Assembly (NCBI RefSeq): GCF_019279795.1
Contig: NC_056750.1
Span: forward strand, 698,555,894 to 698,619,893
Direction: 5' to 3'
From: Protopterus annectens
Lineage: Eukaryota; Chordata; Ceratodontiformes; Protopteridae
DNA length: 64,000 bases
Every line of letters begins with the position of its first letter. Position 1 is the first letter of the stretch. Positions 55,651 to 64,000 of this stretch are shown in pieces. A program made the position numbers and the translations under genes. Under the pieces are notes generated by a model, which did no database searches, was not told the DNA's origin, and saw only the letters and a list, made by a program, of their open reading frames with translations.

Positions 55651-57374
55651 CACTCCCTATTCTGTTACAAAGATGAACAATACCCCCCTGCACTTTTTAT
55701 ACTACAAATTAAGCTTTGTGCTCAAGCAGCTTGTCAGAGTCCTAGTCTAACTGCATGGAAACCACTCTTTCAAGGACTGAGAATTCTATTTTTTGTACAT
55801 GACTGTTTGGTACACTCTGAGGACCTCACTGCAGACACACCCTTACCTCAGTGACCATTAGATGAGCTCACTCCACTGTGAGGATAACTAACAGAAACCT
55901 GAACTCTTTCTGATAAAAGATGCTGCAATGGTGGATAATAAACATAGCTGCCCAACATCACTTTAAGATATGCATGGGCTCTCAGAAGCTTCTGGGTGTC
56001 CATATCCAGATATCAAGAACTTAATCTACACCCACTATGGTCCAATTTGTCTCTGTTGACACCTGGTGGCATTTACACCTATCAGCTTTTATTTATTTAT
56101 TTATTTTTAGTTCCCCTATTGTGTCATCCTATGGTACCCTACTCAAGTACACCACATTGATTGCACAGGTCAACCAGTCTTCTTATCACCCCCAGACTTC
56201 CTCTGTGTAGAGTGGGACCAGCACAGATCCTAAAGGCATTCTGGGGGATCTGGCCATCTCACTATTTCCAGGGGATTTTTCTCATTTATACCTCCTTACT
56301 GTAGAATGTCACACTTCTAGCAGCCTACACTCATCTTGCAGTCCACAGAATTTAAAAAAAAAATAATTTAAAAAGCACAAGATCAACAAATGTAAATATT
56401 TTGTGAATAAACACTATTAAAGCTGTATAAATAACATTATCAGAAGTATTCTTTACAGTGACAGTAGCCAGTACATTCATAGTCTTTCCATAAATACTGT
56501 AATATATTATAATGCAAACAAGCCCCAAATTATATTTTGTTAAACTTTCAGAAACAAATTCTCATAACTTAGAAACTGTACTGCCTAGACATGTATTCCT
56601 AGAAAATTTTTGTTAACCAGACCTAAGCTTTCACACAAGAAAGTACTTGCATATTGAGAAAATTAAAGAAATTAAAGAAATATGAAAACATATGATTAAT
56701 TATACAATTAGCAATATAAATAACACTGAATATCTCTAAAGATGTACAAATTAGAATTCAGATATCAAAGATATTTTATTCAACTACATCTAAGGATTCA
56801 CCTGATGCCAAGCAATAGTGTACAAGTTATTTGTTTTTGAAGTACATATGGAAATATTGTTTATTTTCATAATTACTAACAAACAACTAATAATATCACA
56901 GGTACAGTGTGATATAACTGGACATTGGCAATTTACCTGTCTCCCACCATGCATTTCACACCATAACCCTAAATAGCATATAGAGCTCTCAGTTATGAAA
57001 ATATGAACATAAATATGAAAATATGAATAATAAGTCACAAATAAATTAATTTCTCTACTGTAGGACATCCTGGATTAGCAATCCTTATTGCAATTTGTGA
57101 CTAACTCTTTGCACTTTCTAATACTGCCTAGGATTAGCAGATATGCTACTTGGTTAAAGAAGCTAGGCCCAAAAAAAAGATATGGACTCCATAAGGAGCT
57201 ATGGATGTGGACTGGAAATGTACAAAAAATGGCATTATAGGCTTGATGGAGTTTATGCTATATTCCAATTCCATCCTTCCAGTCTTTTCTTGGTTGCATC
57301 CAGAGGGTAGGCTGACATGCAATGAAGATGTGCTGATGTATCTCCCCATTTTCCCAGCAACTCAATTTCTCTAT
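55651..57374. other. No recognisable gene
   Basis: Unique, mostly AT-rich DNA with a short (ATTT)n tract near 56090. Nothing supported. Confidence 0.45.
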
Positions 57375-57998
57375 CCTAATCCCTTATAGGAGTACACCCC
57401 TTTTCATTACGCATGTCCAGCCTCTACCAGAGATTGTTTTGTGGGGAATGGACCTAATCCCTTATAGGAGTGCACCCCTTTTCATTACGCATGTCCAGCC
57501 TCTACCAGAGATTGTTTTGTGGGGAATGGACCTAATCCCTTATAGGAGTGCACCCCTTTTCATTACGCATGTCCAGCCTCTACCAGAGATTGTTTTGTGG
57601 GGAATGGACCTAATCCCTTATAGGAGTGCACCCCTTTTCATTACGCATCTCCAGCCTCTATCAGAGATTGTTTTGTGGGGAATGGACCTAATCCCTTATA
57701 GGAGTGCACCCCTTTTCATTACGCATCTCCAGCCTCTACCAGAGATTGTTTTGTGGGGAATGGACCTAATCCCTTATAGGAGTGCACCCCTTTTCATTAC
57801 GCATCTCCAGCCTCTACCAGAGATTGTTTTGTGGGGAATGGACCTAATCCCTTATAGGAGTGCACCCCTTTTCATTACGCATGTCCAGCCTCTACCAGAG
57901 ATTGTTTTGTGGGGAATGGACCTAATCCCTTATAGGAGTGCACCCCTTTTCATTACGCATGTCCAGCCTCTACCAGAGATTGTTTTGTGGGGAATGGA
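57375..57998. repeat. 78-bp minisatellite, eight copies
   Basis: The unit CCTAATCCCTTATAGGAGTG, CACCCCTTTTCATTACGCAT, GTCCAGCCTCTACCAGAGAT, TGTTTTGTGGGGAATGGA repeats with an exact 78-bp period from about 57375 to 57998. Copies are almost identical. The main variant is ATGTCC or ATCTCC: copies 1-3 and 7-8 carry G, copies 4-6 carry C; copy 4 also has TATCAG. Because 78 is divisible by three, one frame is open throughout as a 26-residue repeat (LIPYRSAPLFITHVQPLPEI). I regard it as non-coding. Confidence 0.95.
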
Positions 57999-59540
57999 CT
58001 CAAGACTGCCGCCCTTCCTTCATGGGATGGTAACTCCAATCTCTCAGAAGCAGAAAACGCCAAATGATGCATCTCTCACTGATTCTTGCCAGTTGCCCCA
58101 GCTATTAATCAAACCTGGGTCAGCTGGGTTGTAGTCAAGGCTGTATCCTGTATTTATCAACTTTTTTTTTCTATACACATCTTTATTAAATTATCACATA
58201 TGACATAGGAAATCTTAACATTTGTATAAATGAAAAACAAACAAAATGACACCACTTAGGAAGACTTCATTCAAAGTGCTCTTTAATCACTAATTACTCT
58301 ATATCTTATGTAAAATTCCAGTTCCTATTAAAACAAGTATCTAAGAAAAATCCAGAACCAATTCATATTTTGCGCGCGTGGGGGGGGGGTCACAAGTTCT
58401 AGAAGCCAGCTATAATTTTCTACTCACTCTTAATACATGGACAGAGTAAACAATCACTGTGGCATCTTTTACTATGCAGAAAAGTATTTATTAATCCTTA
58501 TGGCTCCAACTGTATAATGACCTTATAGACAGAAAATCAATCCTTGCTGCGTTTTGGTATAATTAATGCTTCCCTACCCACTGCAAAATGCTGGTTACAT
58601 CTTGCCTTAGTGCATGAAGTAGGAAACATTTTTCAGAATAAAAATGCAAATGCTTATCCAGTGTAATACATTCATTATGGAGCCACGCAAACGTCTGCAC
58701 TAGAAATGTTAGAGTTTGGTGACCATCTTGCAAAGAAGCTGAAATAGCCTTCTTTACATACTTATTTGAATGGGTTGACAAGAGACAGGCAATGATATCC
58801 CTTGAAAGCCTCTATGAGATGTTTTCCTTTATGTCCTACAGTCCATTGAAAACATGTAAAATTTCACCATGTGACCCTCTCATTTCTTCCCTTACCCTCA
58901 AGGCAGAAATATATTATATGCATAGGAAGAACAAAAATTCTCTCTCCTACTGCCATATTATTAAGTGTACTTCATGTTGACAATTTCTGATGCGGGGTAA
59001 TGTTAGAAGGTAGAACCCAACAGGTAGATCTACAATTACGCTGAATGAAATATTTTAATGTGTTCCCCAGGTTCAATGAGCACCAGTTATAGCTCATGTT
59101 TTGGGAATGCTTAACTCCAGTTCCACTGATGATTTGTTTCTTTTGTGTCATAAACGTTGTGCTGGAAATGGGTCCTCTAGAGTGAATAGTGCGGACATAT
59201 TTTTGCAAATTACTGATCATAATAGAAAATCTGGGGATGTACCACAAAATTAGTGCAACAGATACAGGGAATTGTTGTAGCAGACTTTGTGGACAACTGG
59301 ATATTGCATTTGCCACTCTTTCTCAGAACCATGCCACTTATGCCACTTAAGGAGAGGAATTAGACACTACAGCTGAGTGCGGTCACATCTTTCTGTTGCC
59401 TCTTACCAGATGTGTTTCATTACCCAGAGTTTTGAGGATTACTTTTCTTTCTACATAGCTATAATAAAAAAAATTGAATTAACAGTAAAGCATCTCTCCT
59501 ATTCCAGAATATTGCTGCAAAGTGAGTTATGATATTGTAA
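57999..59540. other. No recognisable gene
   Basis: Unique DNA with a short G-run (58381-58390). The open frames on either strand have no splice or family support. Confidence 0.45.
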
Positions 59541-60336
59541 GGTTCATAGGCTGTTACTAGGTTATTGACCTAAGGGTCTTTAAATCCCAATATAATACTA
59601 GATGAGAGATATCATCTATCCCCAGGGTTTTTCTAGCAAGAACTACCCTTGTCCAGGAGGGAAGCTGGGGCAATCCCCTGCAGAAATTTATAGTTTCCCA
59701 TCCAGTCATCCAGGTTGTGCTTAAACAGTGTCATGGAGGTGCTCTGCTTGATATGGATTGGATGCCTATTCCAGAGGAGTGGCATCCTCTGACAGATGTA
59801 TTTTTCTCTCCAGCAGATCCTGTTTATGTTGCAGGCTAGATTGAGTTCCCCGGAACTGGTGACTCTAGTCCCATTTGACTTATGGATGTGCAGCATTTCC
59901 ATTACATTTGAGTCAGAGATAGCCCTGCAAACCAGACATAAGTCATCTGTAAGTAGTCTATACACTACTGACTACAGTGACAGTCATGTCAGTCTGTCAG
60001 TATAAAGAATGTGCTGGAGACCTTGAAGTTTCTTAGTTAGAAATCTCTGAGGTCTCTCAAGTTGCTGTAGGTAATCTGGTACGGTACATTCCAAAGAAAG
60101 CATTATATTCAATAATAGGCCTGATGAGGGATGACGACAGAGGAGTTATAACCTCTTTTGCTCTTGAGGCGATGCCTTTTGCTAAGCAGATGAGTGACGT
60201 AGAATGCCTTCCTCACCACATTAGACACATGGTGGTCAAAGTTGAGGTCACAATCAACTTGTGTTCCCTGGTCTCTCACTACTGAATTGTACTTAGAATA
60301 TTATTGTTAAATATATAATTAGCAGGGACACTGATT

Positions 60337-61001
60337 TTACTGAAGGGAATGATGATGCATTTTTTTAGCATTTAGTTTAAGACCATGGCTTTGGCACCAG
60401 TCATTGGTCTGTGTAAGCTCCTTTTGAAGTATGCTTACATCATTGGGGTATTCAGTGGCAGCACCTAATTTGCAGTCATCCAGAAATTTGGTCAGCCACA
60501 GCTCCTCCATTTTGGCCTGGATTTCTGAGAAGTATATGGCAAACAAGAGGGGGACCCAGCACTGACCCTTGTGGCACCCCACTGGTGATAGGTCTGCTGA
60601 TAGAGGTAAAGTCTCCCAGTTATTTTATCTGTGAACCAGTTTGCAATCCATCTGACAACACAGGGGTTGATATTCAACTGGGTTAGTTTGTCAATGATGC
60701 CCGAATGTTGGATAGTGTTGAAGGCCTTGGCCAAGCCAAGATACGCTGTGTGCATGGCTATGCCCTTGTCTATGGCTCTGGTCACTTTCTTGAAGAAGTC
60801 CACCAGGTTTAGCAGGCATGACCTGCCCTTGATAAAACTGAACTGGAATTGACCCAGGGTTTGGAACTCACCTATACACTTACTTATGAGGTCCATGATG
60901 ATTTGTTCCATTGTCTTATAGATGAGGCTGGTTAAAATTATGGGTCTATAGTTACCCGGGTCTGTTTCTGAGCTGCCTTTGTGGAGTGGGATAACAGTCA
61001 C
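60337..61001 (-). pseudogene. CR1 reverse transcriptase, broken
   Basis: MTVIPLHKGSSETDPGNYRP, FIKGRSCLLNLVDFFKKV and AYLGLAKAFNTIQHSGIID are RT blocks; the first catalytic Asp appears changed (YLGLAKAFN versus YIDLAKAFD). A frameshift near 60560 leads to WVPLLFAIYFSEIQ and LTKFLDDCKLGA (FLDD in place of FADD). It cannot be active. Confidence 0.75.
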
Positions 61002-61712
61002 TGTTTTACATTCAGTGGGAACATTGCCAGTACTCAGGCTGTGGCTGACTGGATTGCCTAATGGAGTAGCCAGGTCTTATTTACAACATTAAGAGCACAG
61101 ACTGGTCTCATGGAGGCTGTATTCTTAGCCTTGGAGGAGTATTGATCACTTGCTCTTTGGAGACGCAGAGAGGAGGAGATGATGAAGACATGATTTGTGG
61201 TATGCCTGGTGGGGATGGCAGGTGAAAGTTTTGCCAAACCTGTCTATTAGCAGGCTTGCAATTTACGGAGGGTCATTGTGTGTGATGACATCCACAATTA
61301 GTTCAGCACACATCTGAATCCTGCTTTTTAGGTTGCAGATGTAGCAGAAGAAAGCCTTATGATCATCCTTGGCCATGGTTGCTACGCTTTTCTCATAGTT
61401 GCTCTTTGAAGATTTTACAAGTTGTCTTATTTGCTTATTTCGGCTGAGAAGGGTGGCCTTCCAGTTCTGGGATCTCACTTTTGTATTTTTAGACAGCAGC
61501 TTATTTTGCTTATTGTACAATTTATTAATGCTAGATGTCTGCCATTATGGCTTGTTTTTTTCTTGAGGATATTGCTTTAATCCTATCCAGCATGGCTGTC
61601 TATACATTTGTGTAGATGTTTATACAGGGCATCAGTGTATACCTTAGTGCCATCTGTAGAAACTGGAGCTTGGAAGTCAATTATAACTTTCTATAGGAGA
61701 GTATAGTTAGCT

Positions 61713-61971
61713 GGGTCTATATCATATGAGCGAATCACACAAATTGCGGACCTCGAACTTCCTATTGTGGGGGGCTGTGCCCCCCCACCCCCTGCTAAAT
61801 ATATATTCCAACTCCAAGATCGCACTACAGTGAGGAAAGGGCAAATATCCCATTCTTCAGTGTACCGCGATCTCAGAAAAAGCACTTTGAGGTCTGGTAC
61901 GTTCGATATTATGAGCGTTTGCAATTATGAGCGTTTGCAATTTGTGCAATTCACTCATATGATATAGATCC
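61713..61971. mobile_element. MITE, core-sharing group, copy 4, with 8-bp target duplication
   Basis: The ends GGGTCTATATCATATGAGCG and (reverse complement of the right end) GGATCTATATCATATGAGTG match. Flanks AGTTAGCT (61705-61712) and TGTTAGCT (61972-61979) agree in 7 of 8 bases. The interior has the GC hairpin GTGGGGGGCTGTGCCCCCCCAC and the core AAGATCGCACTACAGTGAGG. Its ends resemble those of the MITE at 5581. The 8-bp duplication suggests hAT-type movement. Confidence 0.75.
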
Positions 61972-62285
61972 TGTTAGCTTTGGTGAAGTTTTTTAGCCTG
62001 ACTTCTCCTTTGGGGAGTTCTGGTGCTATTGCTACTTCAAAAAGGACTGATATATGGTTGTATTTAACTACTGCGAGCTCTACACTTGAGGTGTTGTATC
62101 TATCACTCATATTGGTGAGGACCAGGTTTAGAATATTGGAGCCCTTTGTGGGCTTCTGGCTAAAACTACCAGATTGCTTGGAATAATGGAAGTGATGCTG
62201 AAGGAGTGGCAATAACTGCTATAAATTAAACTTATAATGGTGTTTCCAAATGGCATGCCAAGCTCCTTAAGCTGGGATTGTTCTA

Positions 62286-62806
62286 ACAGTAGATGTTAAC
62301 ACAATCTGGGTTATCTTCAAAATATACTATATCTGCTTCTACTAGTGATATCAGTTACAAGTTAGTAGTTACTCCTTTTAGATAGGTTTCTTCTTTTATA
62401 TACATTTTGGCATTAACGAATTCTCTCTTTTATGCTGGCATAGGATGGTATTACTGTAATTGCTGTTAAGTGTTGTAACCATTGTCAGCTCATTTATTTT
62501 ACTGGTAGAGTGCTTTGAAGTATAGTAGTAGTAGTGGTGGCATCATTGTTATTTGAAATGAAATATGAAGTACATAATAAGTGAAGTAATATATTCAGCT
62601 TGTTTAGAAACAACATATAGACAAATGTATAAAAAAGTGACATGTCTGAGGAAGCAAAGAAAGCAAACATCTACTAAGGTTGTGTGTGCAGCTCCTTTGC
62701 TGTGCAACCCCAAATCTGTATATATGCAAATACGTTTTTCTACAATAACAATACCAACTTGGCATTTAACAGCACAAGTCTTCTGCAATGATATCTATCT
62801 ACTATG

Positions 62807-62809
<3 letters not shown>
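62286..62809. other. No recognisable gene
   Basis: AT-rich sequence between the two CR1 copies. Confidence 0.5.

Positions 62810-62865
<56 letters not shown>
62810..62865. repeat. (TA)n microsatellite
   Basis: About 27 TA units, followed by a short GT tract. Confidence 0.98.
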
Positions 62866-62867
<2 letters not shown>

Positions 62868-62892
62868 GCGTGTGTGTGTGTATAGATTTTAT

Positions 62893-63812
62893 GTAAACAA
62901 CTAGGAGCCATAATCAAAACTCCTAACGATGTGGACATCCTACAAAAGGGCCTCACTGAGACAGATGCCTGGTGTCAAAGCCATGGCTTCAACCTCAATG
63001 CCAAAAAGTGAATTGTCATCCCTTTTGGTAAAAACTCTGTACCCATGAACTATCACATAGGTGGTAGTCTACTCAACACCGAAAGTCTGATAAGAGACCT
63101 TGGGACACAGGTGGACAGTAGTCTCTCCTTTGATAATCACATCGCCACAGTAGTCAGGAAATCCTTCTACGTGGCACACCTCATCACAAAAGGTTTCTCA
63201 TCCAGGAATAAAAGAGGTCATTGTTCCCCTCTACTCATCACTCATTAGACCCATTATAGAGTACAATGCCCCTTTTTGTATGTACCTCACAGGACATCTA
63301 CAACAACTGGAAAAGCCACAGAAATACCTCACAAAGAGGATTACCATCTCAAAAAACTCCAGCTTTACTCTGTCGCATATCGCCTACTCAAAGGCGATCT
63401 CTGCCTAACATACAAAGCTATGTCAAACCCAGAGCTGTTGGACATGCTCCACTTAAAGAAATCCCAATCCCTCCAAGCTACATGCTCTAGGGACCTAAAC
63501 CTTGTCACCACAATAAACAGAACATGCTGGAGGGATAGATTCCTGACCCAGAGACTTCCCATACTCTGGAACAAACTACCTATCTATAGCAAGCAAAGCT
63601 CCTCATTAGCACTCTTCAAGAAAAATCTTGATGATTGGATGGGAGATAGGAAATTCATCCCAGGGATCACTTCTATCGCTCTGCTTGACAGGAGCACAGG
63701 AATATAATTTTCTTGGGTGGCAAAAGCCAGGGTACCATTTGGCTAGGCTTATATAGGCCCTAGGGCTAATAGCCTAGTATCTACCTATGAACTACTTTTC
63801 CACCCTAAAGAA
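62893..63812 (+). mobile_element. CR1 LINE, 5'-truncated, plus strand
   Basis: Starts within RT, downstream of the catalytic Asp pair (LGAIIKTPNDVDILQKGLTE, then GFNLNAKK), and continues to the 3' tail GGCTAGGCTTATATAGGCCC ... ATAGCCTAGTATCTACCTAT. It is opposite in orientation to all other CR1 copies here. The frame has a stop after NAKK and shifts near 63225-63290. Confidence 0.82.
63276..63707 (+). pseudogene. CR1 ORF2 C-terminal segment
   Basis: An open frame of 143 residues: KKLQLYSVAYRLLKGDLCLT, SNPELLDMLHLKKSQSLQAT, INRTCWRDRFLTQRLPILWN, FKKNLDDWMGDRKFIPGITS. It matches the C-terminus of the CR1 at 15822-16200 closely. Confidence 0.8.
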
Positions 63813-64000
63813 AAAAATCTTTGTTTTATAAATTGTACAAATAAAGTAATACACATGAAAAACTGCTATGTTGTTACAGTGTGACCCTTCTGACCCTAGG
63901 AAATATAAAACTCCATAACAAACCAGATAGTGAAACCTGAGCTTCCCAGCTAAAATTAATGATTTAATTTCATAAACCTTATAAAAAAATGTATGACTGG
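63813..64000. other. Sequence downstream of the plus-strand CR1
   Basis: AT-rich, nothing recognised. Confidence 0.4.

Larger units (their letters stand above)
59541..62285 (-). mobile_element. CR1 LINE, 5'-truncated, carrying a MITE
   Basis: The 3' tail lies at 59541-59600 (TTACTAGGTTATTGACCTAA). Upstream on the minus strand are the C-terminal region (59633-59965), RT (60337-61001) and part of the endonuclease/linker (61263-62212: YNKQNKLLSKNTK, KGSNILNLVLTNMSDR). Frames are broken several times. The MITE at 61713-61971 interrupts the endonuclease part. This copy retains the RT region missing from the CR1 at 15.7-18.3 kb. Confidence 0.82.

Noticed and set aside
55645-55854. Continuation of the L1-like RT protein
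   Set aside because: The frame has no match to the next RT blocks and follows a stop, so it was not joined to the fragment before it.
57375-57998. CRISPR-like array
   Set aside because: Units abut without spacers, the whole 78-bp unit is conserved, and the context is vertebrate. It is a minisatellite.
57439-58134. A 231-residue repeat protein
   Set aside because: The frame is open only because 78 is divisible by three. There is no splice, start or composition support.

Overview
This is nuclear DNA of a vertebrate with a repeat-rich genome. The SINE tails, the tRNA-headed SINEs, the CR1 and L2-like LINEs and the abundance of DIRS tyrosine-recombinase retrotransposons suggest a fish (ray-finned or lungfish-like) more than a mammal, but the species cannot be fixed from the sequence. 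There is no operon-like gene organisation. Almost every long open frame belongs to a transposable element, and host coding sequence is limited to one convincing terminal exon (48.7-48.9 kb, minus) and three weaker exon candidates.

Layout. 1-4.7 kb: 5' part of a DIRS retrotransposon (element A, minus strand, running off the left edge). 5.5-7.1 kb: TA/GT microsatellites interleaved with three palindromic MITEs that share one internal core. 7-14 kb: mostly unique AT-rich DNA with SINE fragments and a 39-bp minisatellite. 14.0-21.4 kb: an old CR1 LINE (minus) interrupted by a SINE and by a younger 4.7-kb CR1 that carries an SGNH-esterase ORF1, an endonuclease and an RT. 21.4-27.3 kb: a SINE with a CR1-like tail, a ~42-bp minisatellite, an L2-like fragment and two exon candidates. 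27.5-33.6 kb: a structurally complete but mutated DIRS (element C). 33.95-45.6 kb: a second DIRS family (element B), split by a complete 6.1-kb DIRS (element D, same family as A) at 36.4-42.4 kb. 45.6-50.7 kb: mainly unique DNA with the terminal exon. 50.7-56 kb: SINEs, an L2-like LINE carrying a hAT-like MITE, and an L1-like RT fragment. 57.4-58.0 kb: eight copies of a 78-bp minisatellite. 59.5-62.3 kb: a CR1 (minus) carrying a MITE. 62.9-63.8 kb: a 5'-truncated CR1 (plus).

How the parts work together. Each DIRS copy, read on the minus strand, has the order right inverted terminal repeat, gag, RT, RNase H plus methyltransferase-like domain, tyrosine recombinase, internal complementary region (ICR), left inverted terminal repeat. 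The ICR of B, C and D can be read directly as the reverse complement of the extreme left end joined to the reverse complement of the extreme right end. This is the signature of replication through a circular intermediate integrated by the recombinase. All four copies carry some disabling change: lost YLDD motif, nonsense codons, frameshifts, or loss of the gag start. Element A is the least damaged, with an intact gag and an open RT frame.

Most noteworthy: the nested DIRS-in-DIRS with readable ICRs; repeated homopolymer slips at the RT/RNase H boundary that fuse RT to the recombinase frame; a MITE group whose members share a GC-hairpin core but differ in terminal repeats; CRE plus TATA motifs with identical spacing in both inverted repeats of element B; and an unidentified host terminal exon.
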